From the NCBI GenBank assembly GCA_021234155.1, contig JAJEKV010000013.1, forward strand, positions 18,386,482 to 18,450,481: a stretch of DNA of 64,000 nt. Reading direction: 5' to 3'. The DNA comes from Isoetes taiwanensis. Taxonomy: Eukaryota; Streptophyta; Lycopodiopsida; Isoetales; Isoetaceae. Within the stretch, counting starts at the first letter, position 1; the number at the start of each line of letters is the position of its first letter. The translations under genes and the position numbers were made by a program. The notes under the pieces were generated by a model, which did not search any database, was not told the origin of the DNA, and saw only the letters and a program-made list of their open reading frames with translations. Of the stretch, positions 10,040 through 22,786 are shown one piece after another.

Positions 10040-11590
10040 ACTTATAGATTTGTTAAAGACATGAAGCTGTGGCCTTCTGTTTACTGATCGGATCTGCATG
10101 TTATCCTGCTTCAAATAAAAATGGTAAACAACCGTTTTTTCTCTATTTTTTGCATCTATACATGTTCTTGCCTCTTGCCTCCTCCAAAAAATTTGCCTCC
10201 TGCTGCTGCCTGTCGCATCTTCCGCTACGCCGACATTCCTCGCCCTACCATCATCCCCTCAAACTGTGGACAACAAATTTCCTGTCTGTCTATGAAGTAT
10301 GAAGGTTTCTCACATTTTCTCCACTCATTCTCTCGTTCTTTTTTCTTGAAACAATTTCTTTATTCATCCCTTTCAATCTTTTCATAGTTTGTTTTTCTTA
10401 GTGTTCATTTGCAGAGTATTATTATGCATGTGCTCAAGGCAAAATGACATAATTTTGTTCATAAAAATTATGCATCTATTGGATCCCCGACTAGATTTAT
10501 ACATGATGGTCATGTTATGCTTTGGGAGCAAGGACTTCAAAGTAAAAGTTCGGCCTTCTCATGTTTAACCTATAAAATTCAGATCCTATTGTTAGAAATG
10601 CAATACATGTCCATGAACAATGATTATAGGGATTTTTGTCTGAGAGGTATTTTTAAGGCATTTGCAGATCATGTTGATTAAAAGGGTTATTTCCACCGTA
10701 TTGAAGATCGTAGTGGCAAATACAGTTGGTGCATGCATTCTATTTATGCTCAGCGCAGGATGTTTAATGAGTTGGATGTTTAGATCAACTGTATTAACTC
10801 ATCTAATCATCTATTTTGCATCTTTATGGGTTTTATTCTTGGTTTCTTTTAGAACCATTGATTTGTCGGATATTCTTGGTATTGTGCCAGATTGAGGGCC
10901 ACAAATATTTTCAATAAAAAGCAAAATGCAAGAGTGAACAGGGCTCTCCCAAATCTAGCAATCCAGCATCCGTAGTAGGATACGTTGTAGGATCAAGAGA
11001 AGCTTTGCAATGAATCCACAAGGATGCACAAGAAATAATACGCCACAAATAACCACACAGAATATGAGATTCTGCGACATGGCTTCTTCAATAACGCAAC
11101 TTCGAAATTTTTCCAGCTTCTCTAACCGGCTTAGCAAAACCGATCGCCTAGAGTTGGCATCCTCTGTAATGAAGTCGGGCAATCCACCAATTCTATTTGA
11201 CCTCTCAAATCGGCACTTGAATCCTCTTGCTTTAATCAGCTCCTCTTCCTTTACACACTGTCACCTATGTCTCCAGGCAAGAATCGGATTGAGCACGAAT
11301 CCGAGGGGTGCGATGTGGCCTCTGGCCCACATCCAATTCCTTCAAGCTGTCTGCCGCACGAAACTTGCCTACAAAAAGGGTGGTGGGCTTCCAAATCTGG
11401 ACCTTTGGGAAACTTACAAAAACCACAAACAACACCTATAATAGCAACAATCAATTAAGCTCCTCTCACATGGCAAAAACTACTATTTTAATACATTACG
11501 ATGCGGCAATCATAGCGTTAACCACTGCCAAAACACCCTCCCACTATAGGAAACGAATTGGGCAAAGTATATAACTCACAATGTTTATAA
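10040..11590. other. No supported gene
   Basis: AT-rich DNA. Short frames at about 10,660-10,895 and, on the minus strand, 10,955-11,450 contain scraps that could be remnants of repeat proteins (a phrase like SLKELDVG recalls an LRR), but each is too short and broken to name. Confidence 0.45.
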
Positions 11591-11594
11591 ATTA

Positions 11595-13001
11595 TCCTAT
11601 TTATATATAAATGCTTTTGAAGAAAAAAAAAGAATTCACGTATTAAGAATCCAATCACTAAGAGCAATGTTAATGATCAAATGTCAGTTATTGGCACACA
11701 ACATTACTACGTTGAGGAATTAATATCATGACATTGATCATAATGTAACTACTTGCATACAAATTAAAGGATTAGATAAAAAAAGAAAAGAAAAGAAAGG
11801 GTAATTCTCTTTATATCCGTAGGCGGTACCAAACCTCAGAGCGTGTGCCTTACCCTAAGATAATTCCTCTATGATCTATAGGGTACCAACTCTATAGGTC
11901 ACTCTTACACCAAAGGCCCGTATAAGGACATGGCTCTACTTATTTTTACATAGCACGTGGTCTTCTGAAACGATAAAAATCAATTCAATTTATGAGCGGC
12001 AACACCAGACATACGTTTACTAGCATTTGAATGTTACAGTAAAGAGAAATCCACACGTTGTTGGGTGAACCCATCGCTTGAATCCATCGCATGTACAATG
12101 GAGAAATATTTTATATCCTTAATTATACACATCCTCTGCTTCACAAAAATACTTGAAGATTGATACATGCTAACCATCTGATGGGAACTTTAAAATTGGA
12201 ATATTGAGCGTATAAAATATGTTTGAAATACTTAATTTAGATATTGGATATGTAATGGTCTTTTTTCCCTCACCATAAACCTACAAATAAATTGCTCCTT
12301 GGGATTTGAGCCTGAGCATTTTCATTGAGTATGAAGAAGCAAAAATCATATAGCAAGACATGTGCAAGCTCAGAATTTTGAATAATCTCTCTGTTTCATT
12401 CGCATAAAATCATTCTGAAGCAGAAGAACTCAAAATTTTGAATAACATCTCTGCTTGATTCACACAAAACCATTCTAGCAAGTTCTAATCCAATAAATAA
12501 TCCTAAGATAACTCGATACATAACCCTTGCATGATCCTGTAAATAACCTGCAGGTTATGACAATTGCTAAGCTGGATCGGCCAGAAGCAACTCCAACTTT
12601 GTCCGGCACTGCCACTGCCTCTGTCCGCCCTTGAAGTACAAAGTATGTATACAAAGGGCCAGATATGATCAATGTGAACTTTGACGCCGTCAATGATGGT
12701 GCATCGACTAACAGGGCATCCACTGTAAACCATGATGGGGTTGAACAATTCTTGAATGCACGCTACTTCTTAGCTTCTAAGGCATCATGGAGAATTCTCT
12801 CATATGAAATACAACAACAGTTTTCCGGCGTGGCGAGTGATGACAAATTTGAATAAGAAAAATAATCACAAAAGCAAATAATGTCTATTTTTGCCAATAT
12901 CAACATGCGCTAGTGCCGAAGTTGCATCTTGGATGTTAAAGGGTGAGTAAAAAACACATGCCAAGACATTAGCCCGGCAATGCCGGGCACACGTTAACTA
13001 G
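11595..13001 (+). mobile_element. Helitron with clear 3' terminus; 5' end tentative
   Basis: The 3' end is textbook. A perfect hairpin GCCCGGCAATGCCGGGC (about 12,972-12,988) is followed by ACACGTTAA and CTAG (12,998-13,001), then a target T (13,002). The 5' end is placed at A|TCCTATTTATATATAAA (11,595) only because it begins TC after an A and is AT-rich. It matches the other 5' ends weakly. No Rep/helicase is seen, so the element would be non-autonomous. Confidence 0.55.
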
Positions 13002-13309
13002 TTAAGATTAAATACTTATAGATTGGTTCGTAAACGAGTTCAATATTCAATTTACAAAATTTTTAGGCACCATTTTTAATCTCTGTACAAATACAATACA
13101 ATACATATATTAAGATTAAAGATCTAAAGGATGACATGTGAAGTGTTTGTACTTTGTCAAACTTGATAAATTTAATCAATATTGTGGGACATCTTAGCTC
13201 GATTCACAAGACGTATATTGAATTCGTGAGCATCGGGGCTCATCAAGAGCTCAAAACTTTAAAGAATAATCAATACAGGGTGGTCTACAAATACAAATAT
13301 CTTAATCTA

Positions 13310-13338
13310 CTAGTTATGGTGCCCAGCATTGTTGGGTA
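13310..13338 (-). mobile_element. Helitron 3' terminus, minus strand
   Basis: The plus strand reads A-C-TAGTTATGGT followed by a GCCCAGCATTGTTGGGT hairpin (about 13,321-13,337). On the minus strand this is hairpin then CTAG. The body should extend rightward. I found no convincing 5' TC end; a weak candidate is near 16,515. Confidence 0.6.
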
Positions 13339-13795
13339 TAAGCTATGAACCTGTAAATAATGAACCGGCAATGAAATAAATGATCCAAAAATTATAGAAA
13401 AAAAAAAGTATTTGAATCATGTCCCTTTCAATCTGGCTGCCGAGAATAAATATTTGGGAGTGTATTGGTATATTTGCACAAACATAATTACATTGACAAT
13501 TTTTTTTTAAACGCAGTACAAACATATCGCATTTCATTGGGCATGCACACCATGAACGTAATTTTTTCATGTCTAGTTTCACATTGTTTTCCAATGTAGA
13601 ACATATAAGCTCCATACTCTATAGAAGGGAAATAAAATTACAAATATCAAAACCATGGCATTAATCTAACCTCTTATTAAGACCATGAATGAGAGGCTTA
13701 TTTGCACGTCAAACTTCTGCATATAATACAAAGTTGCTTGTTGTGCAACCACATCAATAAAATAGGGCACCGCTACTCTAAAATGTGCAAAAATA

Positions 13796-14185
13796 GTGAT
13801 TTTATAGTCTTTCAATCTTCTAGAGACTGATCCCGTGTGAAATTGTATCTGTGCAAAAGCAATGATATTATAGTCTTTCGATCTTCTAGAGACTGATCCC
13901 TTATGAAATTGTATCTGATGGATATGTTAATTTACTGATGTGGTTTTTTGTTGGTTTTCACCACTTTATTGTTTTTGTATTTGGTGATGTGAAACATATC
14001 GAAATGTATGTGAAGTATTTCAATATGAGATTTGTTGTATAATAGACACTAATATTAATGAGGCCATAAAAAATGTACAAAATATTATGAGACATCAAAA
14101 TGTGTGTGATGCATTTCAATATGAGAATTGTTGCATAATGAACACTAATATGTTATATGTTTAATGATGCCATAAAAAATGTAAA
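13796..14185. repeat. Two local tandem duplications
   Basis: A unit containing TATAGTCTTTC and CTTCTAGAGACTGATCCC occurs twice, about 72 bp apart (about 13,800 and 13,870). A second unit, with ATTTCAATATGAGA, a TTGTTG(T/C)ATAAT core and GCCATAAAAAATGTA, occurs twice about 105 bp apart (about 14,010 and 14,115). Confidence 0.7.
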
Positions 14186-14574
14186 CAAGGTGTTGTGCAC
14201 GAGGGGTTGCCCTTCGATGCCCGAGAATTATATTTTCATGGTTTCTGTTTTGCTGTTTCGTGCTAGGTGTTTTTTGTTTTGTGTGAATCCCTGTAAATAT
14301 TATGAACATAGGGGGGCGTTTTCTTAACGCTAGATGTGATATGTGGCCGGATTTGAACAGATTCATCGTATACGAAGCCCTCGCCTATGCCAAGTGTATC
14401 TCTGCATGAATCACAATGAAAAAGGTGCTCCAATACCCTATAAAATACCCCGCAAAAATGCCTATAAACTCCTCCTTTTCCGTCGAAGAATAAGGGATAA
14501 AATGTATTTTTCGAATCGGGGTATTTGGCCACAATCCCCCTTTTTCTCATTTGTATGATAATACCCCATTATGC

Positions 14575-14945
14575 TGGTGTCGCAATCCCCCAGTCAAAGA
14601 ATGTGAACTCATACCCTGTTATAATCTGTAAGATAATACCCTATTCAGGTAATACCTTATTTTAAATCATACCCTATTATCATTTGCAAAATAATACCCC
14701 GTTTTAAATAATACCCCATTCCAAATAATTCCCTGTTTTAAATAATACCCCATTCCAAATAATTCCCTGTTTTAAATAGTACCCCATTCCAAATAATTCC
14801 CTGTTTCAAATAATACCCCATTCCAAATAACATACCCTGTTTCAAATAATACCCCATTCCAAATAACATACCCTGTTTCAAATAACATACCCTATTATCA
14901 TTCGTAAGATAATACCCTATGACATCATTCATAAAAAAATACCCT
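14575..14945. repeat. Minisatellite of TACCCC/TTCCCTG units
   Basis: An array of about 33-35-bp units built from ATACCCCATTCCAAATAA and TTCCCTGTTTTAAATA, most regular from 14,690 to 14,890. One minus-strand frame passes through it as a repetitive Gly/Tyr/Leu-rich peptide, which I regard as spurious. Confidence 0.85.
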
Positions 14946-14949
14946 GTTA

Positions 14950-17584
14950 TTATTTGTAAGTTTAATATATTTCAAAAATAAGTTGATAAGTAACAACTTG
15001 AGTAGAGTTAATCAATAACAAATTGACTTCGGCTTCGGCTTGAAACTTAAGCTGCTACCATGGCTGGGCCATCCGAGCTGCCATACCTCTCATATTTCTG
15101 GTCTCATCTGGCATTACAGTGTTCCTGTCCTCTGTTTTCTATGCTTTCCTTCACTAAATTCTGCTCATCCCTGCTTGTTCCTGTCCTCTGTTGTCTATGC
15201 ACCTGACGTAGATTCTTGAGGAAGCCAACAAACTAAGCAAACTGACCAACACGTCCACAGGACCCAGCGAATGCACTACTTCAAATGCTTCATTAATGCT
15301 CTTGCAATCTGCACAGTCTATTCGTATAGCAACAACTGTGCTTTAGACTCTTTCTCTACAATCTCTTCAGCCAATTTCATCAGCTTATCTGTGAAAAATA
15401 AGTAAGGTTACTTCTGTTACAAAAGCACTGTAAGAGAATCATATGCAAAAACAAAACAAGGTTACTTCTGTTACAAAAGCACTTACAAAAGCACTGTAAG
15501 AGAATCATATGCAAAAACAAAACAAACGGTCCTTTTCTGGCCCATTTGGTCTGACAATGCTTGTTATTGAAGACATGTAAAATGAGTCTGACTTCTTATA
15601 TCCATGACAGCCCAGAAGTTTCTAGAGTAGGCTGATAAACGGTCATAGCGCATGAAGAGATAGTGGACAAGTTGTTAGCACCATTTAGTGGAAGAAAAGC
15701 AGGGCACAACAACTTGATTTAGATATTTCGAGAGTCTAAATGTATGCATATGTCAATTTGTAAATGTAGCTAACTGTCTTGATACTTCTTTCATACTGCT
15801 ATGCATTAGGCGTGAAAAAATAAAGTTTAAATCAGGCATCAAGAGGAAGATCTCAGAGAAACTTGCTAATAGTTCTTGTTACATACTAAAGAAGCTACTT
15901 GTAAATGAGGAAATGAAAGAGAAAAAAACTTGGGGAGAAGAAGAAATGACATACCAGGATTTCGAGCAAGGATAGCTGTTTTTACTTGTTTTTTTTAAAA
16001 CAACACCATATATAAACCTGTTTTTTAATATTTTAAATGGTCATTCCCTGTATTATACCAGTTAGCAACGACTTCTGATTCTACTATACGTTTTTGAAGT
16101 TTGGCTACTTCAACAAACCTGAGCACCCATAATAGGTTGTCGCTGATCTAATTGACTCCTCCCAAATCAAGGCCCGTCGACGCCTAAGCTTTGTCCGCCA
16201 GCTTCGAGACCATGGTCATTTTTCTCTCTTTTTCTTGTTTTATTGTTTTGACACAATATGCTATGCAACAGTATTCTCTATCACACGGCTGCATAAAAAC
16301 ACCAGTGCATTTTCCTCATATATTACTAAATACAAATGCCATTGCTCCTAACCATGCTATCCTGGAAATCTCAAATAGCCATTTCATTTAAATTTTATTT
16401 TATTATAAGGAGTAGTAATTTAGTTTTTTTTATCAGATGATGCGATCTCCAGTGTAATTTCTAGAGAACAGAGAGTTTGACCATGCATTTGAACTGTGCA
16501 TTGGCCAGAAGAATATAAATAAGATAATCTTTTATTTAAAAAAATGATGGCAAGTATTCCTCTTACATTCCAGGTGCAGATGGTAGAGGTAGGTCAGAAG
16601 GAATAGTGCCACCATTAAAATCCTTCAAATCCATTGTGGCCGCACCGTAGCCTTCTTCTTAGACATATTGAACGACGATAACAAATATTATATGCCCCAA
16701 AACCTAATTACATGCACAGAAAAAAGTAAGCATAAAGCATAAAATGCAAAACGCAAAGGGATAGCATTTTGTGAGGAAAGCAAATAAAGCCCCCTGACAC
16801 ATACAAACTACTGAAGTTCAAAAGAACCGAGAAGCGTAATAACCGATACCAAACCAAAGCTCTTATAAGGCCGAGGTCTAGGTAAAAAGTTATGCCATCG
16901 TAGCGATAAGCGTGTGAAATAGTGAATCATAAAGGGTTTGAGGGAAAAGGTATTAGAAACTACGGCTTAATATTTACAAGGATAAAAGAGAGAAAGAGAA
17001 GTTGCGGATCCAAAGAAGGCGGATATGATCAACGAACAATCTTTGAAACAAAAATTGGCGTAACTAGATAATCGATTCTTCCTCGATAATAAACCACCCT
17101 AACAACCGAGGATCTATATAAGCCTCCCCTCCTTCCCAAGGCCCGGCCGATGGCGCTCTCCTCCCTCTAAGGACCGGGGCAGGCCAGGCCAAGCAAAACA
17201 ACACAGTTCTAAAACGAAGTTGCCGCCGTGTCCTACACGGTCCGATCCGCTTTCTGTGCCAATCTGAATTTAATTTTAATAAACACCGTCTCGTTGTCAC
17301 TGTGGCGAACGGCTCCGATCTGGCCTACATCTGCTAGAGTTGGTCCTATCCGTTGGTTGGCCTCGGGCTGTGGACCGTCCGTAGCTTGCACAAAAAATCG
17401 AGGCCGTTTCCGACACGCCACGTCCGGGATTCGAACACCAAATGTAGGTCAGTGAAGTGTGAAAGGCCATTATCGGATTTGCTCAAAACAAAGGAGCAAA
17501 GAAAAAGACAAAGGTGCCCACGGACATGGGATTCAAGCTCAAAGATAAGGATGCTCCTTGTTTTGTAATTTAGGGACATTACTA
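14950..17584. other. Mostly unassigned; one tandem duplication at 15,404-15,525
   Basis: A unit with GGTTACTTCTGTTACAAAAG and AGAGAATCATATGCAAAA occurs twice in tandem (about 15,404-15,459 and 15,460-15,525). The second copy carries a short internal triplication of the ACAAAAGCACT segment. Otherwise I see no gene or element boundary. Confidence 0.55.
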
Positions 17585-17934
17585 TCTTATATTATAAAAA
17601 TATAGCGTGTGTCTTCCATGGAGACCTAGATCGAACGGTTACAGGATTTGATCGACCGACGGTGAAGATGACATGTGCGTGATTTCAACCAAAATTTCAT
17701 CTTGACTGTTGCTTCAATATATAGCACAATAACAGGGGGTTACTTTTTAGATTTTTATACGTTTTTCACATGATTTTTTCTATGATTTCGTTGTTGTATT
17801 AGGTTGAGGTGTACTAAATAGTATTTCTAAAATTTTTTTACCCTTTGGCGGGCCGTTGATTTTCGTTGGTTGGAATAATCCGAGGGGTTGTTGTCTTTCT
17901 CTGCATGTGTTTGTGCATGACACCTTTGCGCGTA

Positions 17935-18055
17935 ATGTATCATGTGCATGTGCATGTATATGCATGTGCATGTGTATGTGCATGTGTAAGTGCAAGTGCA
18001 AGTGCATGTGCATGTGTGCATGTGTGTGTGCATGTGTGCATATGCATGTACTTGC
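17935..18055. repeat. (TGCATG)n microsatellite inside the Helitron
   Basis: About 120 bp of alternating GTGCATGTGCATGTA-type hexamers with minor interruptions. It reads open in several frames as Cys/Met/His-rich peptides for compositional reasons only. Confidence 0.9.
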
Positions 18056-19265
18056 ACTCTTGGATTCTTATTTTGGATGGATTTTACTACCACGAGATAG
18101 ATTTTTGTCTCACACTTACAAAAGGTATTTGTTTTTAATGTTTCTTCCCGATTAAGCGTAATGTTTTTTTACAAGAAATTGGTTTTCCATTCTACAATGT
18201 AGTGCTTTAAAAACTCCCCTTTTGTTTCCTTCCTAAGATTTTTCGCAGATTCAAGTTTAGGCCCTCTGTTTGCTTCCAACTCTTGTTCCTCAGCGCCGGA
18301 TTGTTCATAGCAGCCAGCCTTTAGTTTCAATCAACAAACAGATTCTTATGCACACAACAGGCGGATTATTCCACGCCCTTTTCCATGTCACGCAGATCAG
18401 TCAAACAATGGCCACAAGAATGCATTTATATTATAGGTTTGGAACTTTAATCGAACCATAAGGTGAATCATGCATTACCTTTAAGCTAGAGATGAAGCAT
18501 CCAAAATCATATGGATTGATAAACAATGGTGTCATTGTGAAAGAGAAATAGTTGTAGCGGAAGTAACAATATGTAGCATAATAACATGGGGTTTTCTTTG
18601 TGTTGCAAACTTTATGACTTTCAGAATAATGGGATCAATCTGCTCTATCTTTATGGTAATTTTTACTTATGTTCTATTTGTTTTATTGTGATCAAATTCA
18701 AAAGCTACAAAGATGAAAGCCTCAAATGAATTTTAGTTTTTTTTTTTCAGTTTGAATTCTAAAATTTTTATCACACCGGGTGATGTCCCTAAGGCCCCGG
18801 CCAAAAAATTTTTTTTGCAACACAAACCATTAATATCCAACATATAAAAATTAAATCCCCCAACACATAACAACCATTGACATTAACAACCAACACATAA
18901 CTATCATTGACATTAATTAACACAACCATTGGGTCCAACACATTTAAATTAAAATCCCCCTTAAACCCCCTTTGGTTTGGGTGCATATTCACACGGGGTG
19001 ACGGTAGCAAGCGAGAGCCCCTCATAATTGTATTTTGCACGTCTGAAATCAACACCATATAGTATTCCGCTTGAAATCTTATAGTATTTTGGCGAATCTT
19101 GTTATACAAAGATAGCAAATTTTGTAATTTGCATACCCCAAAAAAATGAGGAACTTTACGCATCGGCAGATAGATTAAAGAATAAGGGGTGAATATGCCT
19201 ATCCAACTCCTCACACGGAGTCACCCCCCATGTGAATATGTCAAATAAGATTCACTCAATCCGAC

Positions 19266-20850
19266 AGTGAAGGGGTAAAAGGGAAAAGGGAAACGAGAGG
19301 AAAAATGAAGAAAAAAGGAAAAGGGAGGGGAAAAGGACAAAAAAAAAAAGGGGAAATAGAAAAAAATAAATAAAATGATAGATAGATAGATAGGACGAAA
19401 AAATAGAAAAAAGGAAAGGAAAAGTGGGAAAAAGAAAAAAAAAAGTGGGGAAGTGAAAAAGGAAAAGGAAGAAGAAAATGGAAAAAGGGAGGGCAAAGGG
19501 CCGAAGGAAAAAGAAGAAAGTGAAAGGGAAGGAGAAAAGGAAAGGAAAAAAAAAAGAAGAGAAAAAGGGATAGGAAAAAGGAAATAGAAAAGGGAAAGGG
19601 AAAAGGGAAAAGGGAAAAGGAAAAAGAAAACTACGAGGGAGGTGGGAAATGATAAGGGAAAAAAAGGAAGAGAGAAAGTTGGGAGAGAGGAGGAAAATAG
19701 AATGGAAAAAGGGCCATCCAGGAAAAGGAAATGGAAATGGAAGGGAAGGGGAAGGGAAGGAAAAGGAAAAGGTTGAAAGGCACGGGAAAAAAGGGAAGAG
19801 GAAAAGGGTGAATAAAAGGAAAAGGAGGAAAAGGGTATGAAAAAATGGAAGGAAAAAAAAAAGGAGAAAAGAGGGAAGGATGAGGAAAGAAGAAAGGGAA
19901 GAGAAAATGGCATGGGATAAGGGTAACCAAAAAAGGGGAAAAGGGAAAGGTTGAGAAAAATAAGGAAAAGGGAAGGAAAAGGGGAACAAAAAAGGATGGG
20001 GGAGAAAGGAAGGGAAAAAGGGCATGGATAAAGAGAAAGAGAAATGAAAAAAAAAAAGAAAAAGAAAGGGGGAAGCTAAAAAAGGGAAGAGGGAGATGGA
20101 GGGGGGAAATAAAGATAAAGGAAGAGGGATAAGGAAAGGCAAAAAGGCATGGAAAAAGGGAACGAAAGAAAAAAAGGGAAAGGGAAAGAAAAAAAAAAAG
20201 GAAGAGGTAAATGGGAAAAGGGGAAGGGGAAGGGCATGAAAAGGGGTGAAGAAAGGAAGGAAAAGGGAGGCAAAAAGAGCATGCAAAAATGGAAGCAAAA
20301 AAGGGCATGGGAAAGAAAAAGAGAAGGGGGGAAAAAGGGAAAAGAAAAGGGAAAAAAGGAAAGCGAAAGGAAAGAAAATAGAAAAAGACAGGGGGAAAAG
20401 GGAACCAGGGAAGGGGAAAGGGGGGCAAGATAAAGAGAAAGAGGAAAAGGGTGAAGAAAAGGGAAAAAAGGAAGCGGAAAAATGCATAAAAAAGGAAAAG
20501 GAAAAAGAAAAGGGGGAAGAGAAAAAGGTGGGAAAAAGAGGAAAATAGGGATAGAAAAAAAGGGAAGAGAAAAAATGTGGAGAAAAGGGCATGGAAAAAG
20601 GGAAATGGAAAAAGAAAGGAAGAGGAAAGGAAAAAAAGGCACAAAGAAAGGGGAAGAAGGAAGGGGTTGAGAAAAGAGAAAAAATGGAAAGGAAGAAGTC
20701 CATCAGGAAAATGTAGATGGGAAAGGGAATAGGGAAGGAAAGCGGAGGGGAAAAGGGGGGGAAAAGAAGAAAAGGAAGCATGTAAGGAAAACGAGAAAAA
20801 AAGTAAAAAAACAAATGGAAGTGTGTAGGGAAAAGAAAAAAGGATAAAAA
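19266..20850. repeat. 1.6-kb homopurine/homopyrimidine tract
   Basis: The plus strand is nearly pure A/G for about 1.6 kb. A few interruptions recur as GGGCATGGAAAAAGGG, spaced roughly 100 bp apart, so the tract is an expanded degenerate minisatellite. On the minus strand it produces very long Phe/Pro/Leu/Ser-only frames; I reject these as genes. It lies wholly within the Helitron. Confidence 0.9.
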
Positions 20851-20994
20851 CGAGATAGAGCAAATGTCATAAGGGACGAGAAACGACGTCGAATGCTTTA
20901 ATAGTGGAGCTCTTTTAGGTTATTCTCTTATTGCTACAATATGTCATTTATAGATTCTCAGCTTATGCCCAGCAACGCTGGGCACCGTTCCTAG

Positions 20995-22099
20995 TCTTTG
21001 TAGTTAATCCTGGATAGTAATTAGATATTATCCGGGTAGATAGTATTTTGAAATTACTTTTAACTGGAAATACCCTGGCATTTATTGCAATCCTCTGTTT
21101 ATTTGGTAATTCCCCTTTCACTCAATCCTCCTTTATTTAGAAATGCTCTAATCCATCTGCAAATTTGCTTTTGAACTAGTCCCCTTTCTTTAAAAATACC
21201 ACAATCCCTTCAAGAAATTCCCTTTTGAACCAAATCCCCTTTGTTGAAATTACCCCAAATCATTGGCAAATTCCCTTTGACCCACCCCCCTCTCTTCAAA
21301 AATACCCCAATGTGCATTTGTAATCCCCTATTTCTATTAATTCCCCCATTCGGATATGCCCTTTTTGTTCAACAATCCCCATTTTTATTGATCTCCCCCG
21401 CATAATATATACTCTTTCGCTCAAGAATTCTCCGTTGTAAAGAAAATTACCCATTGCTCTCGAAGTTCCCCTTTCCTCAATGGGGAATTTCCGGGATGTG
21501 AGCCCTTTTCGTTAGAATATCCTCGTGTCGCAAAAAGAATGGAACCGTTATGGACATATACCTATCTCACGATTGTCACACACACCTCACACCATAGAGC
21601 TTAAATGTTGGGCTCTTATATATTTTATACAATTGTGAATAGTTGGTCGTTTATGCATTAAAAAAAGAGGCCACCCGTTAAATGTCTCAAGAGAGACTTG
21701 AAGACAATACCCTTCTATGTACAGCACTTTAAAAATAATTAAGCAACTCATTCATCACCAGATATTGCCTCCTTGCCTCTAATATAATCGCATCTCATTG
21801 ACAAATCTTTGCCATAATGCTTTGAACTCCTTTGCAGTTTAGATCCACCTCTTCTTCAGTTATATCTTGAAAGATCAAGAGTTTAGGGTTCAAGTGCTAT
21901 ACCTAAAACAGGGCCAGATCAAGTTTTACAAGCTTATCCAAAGTATGTTGATCATCTTGGGTATGTCATCTTCATGGATTCGGGCTGCAAAGGTATCATA
22001 ATTGAAAACGTTTTCATAAGGCAAATGAATCCCATCCTGTATTTGAGCGAACTTTATTGGGTTAAAATTTTTATGTCGTGTCAAAAAGTTCTTGAAATA
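20995..22099. other. C-run-rich intergenic DNA, no gene
   Basis: From 21,070 to 21,480 the plus strand repeatedly shows short CCCC runs separated by AT-rich spacers (AATACCCCAAT, ATTCCCC and similar), which recalls the 14.6-kb minisatellite in decayed form. Nothing else is recognised. Confidence 0.5.
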
Positions 22100-22128
22100 C
22101 TAGTAATGGTGCCCATTGTTGCTGGCCA
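22100..22128 (-). mobile_element. Decayed Helitron 3' terminus, minus strand
   Basis: The plus strand reads CTAGTAATGGTGCCCATTGTTGC and on into GGCC. This matches the terminus at 36,375 (CTAGTAATGATGCCCAGCG) but the hairpin is mutated. The element would extend rightward. No 5' end was found before the foldback repeat at 22.7 kb. Confidence 0.5.
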
Positions 22129-22712
22129 TAAGTTGAGAACATGTAAATGTTCTTGGGCTGCAGTAAGAAAAGTGTGCAGTAATAATTCAATCTTTGTAAC
22201 TTTTTATTCCCAAAGGTTTAACAATGTTTAAAAGAAACCTAGCTCCTTCATGTTAGATACTATTACATGGACTCTGAGAGCTTTGAGTGGAATAACATTG
22301 TCTCCACAACCTCTGAAGGACCACATTGTTGATCTTTATCATGTCTTCACTCTTTCGTGTCAAGATGGTCTTGTCGTACAACAAGTGCACATCTGTCTCC
22401 ATTATTTCGTTGCTCAAAATCGTCAATCAAGTCATCTTCCACGATGCATTCTTCGGGTATTTCAACCATCCTGATTGAAACCCAGATGCTGGCCCTGCAT
22501 ATGTTGGTTCTCGCTTCACTTGTTTTGTGTTCGTCACTCTTCAGTCTCCAGTTGCTTGTCTTCTTCAAGCTTGCTCAACCTATCAGCCTCAAGCTTCTTT
22601 AGGGCAAAAGTTGGAACCTGTCAATACTCCACAATATTGTCAACAGTGGGCTGCAAGGGATTTGTTTATATATTGACAAAAGCTTAGATTGAAAAGATAG
22701 TGAATATTGTAT

Positions 22713-22786
22713 ATTCTAGAATGGGGCTCGCATGAAACCAACAAACTGCGGTTTTTGTTGGTTTTATGCGAACCCCATTCTAGAAT
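22713..22786. repeat. Short hairpin at the left edge of the foldback element
   Basis: ATTCTAGAATGGGGCTCGCA with GAAACCAACAAA on the left pairs with TTTGTTGGTTTTATGCGAAC and CCCATTCTAGAAT on the right, with a loop of a few bases. The arms are about 32 bp with few mismatches. Confidence 0.85.

Larger units (their letters stand above)
17585..20994 (+). mobile_element. Complete non-autonomous Helitron, 3.41 kb
   Basis: The 5' end A|TCTTATATTATAAAAATATAG starts at 17,585. The 3' end has a perfect GCCCAGCAACGCTGGGC hairpin (20,967-20,983), ACCGTTC and CTAG (20,991-20,994), then T. The host dinucleotide is therefore A|T, as known for Helitrons. The 5' end matches the one at 61,268 and, on the other strand, the one at 39,565. 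The 3' hairpin matches the element at 36,375. No Rep or helicase frame is present. The cargo is a CATGTG microsatellite (17,935-18,055) and a 1.6-kb purine tract. Confidence 0.85.

Noticed and set aside
10662-10895. Possible pentatricopeptide-repeat fragment
   Set aside because: Only a vague resemblance (VVANTV...) in mixed frames, with no full 35-residue repeat.
10955-11450. Possible second NLR/LRR fragment on the minus strand
   Set aside because: A single LRR-like phrase and a hydrophobic tail are too little evidence, and frames are broken.
17827-18155. Cys/Met/His-rich frames on both strands
   Set aside because: These are produced by the TGCATG microsatellite inside the Helitron.
19252-20863. 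Very long minus-strand open frames rich in Phe, Pro, Leu and Ser (up to 520 residues)
   Set aside because: They read a homopyrimidine strand, which cannot form stop codons. All three frames are similarly open and no domain is present.
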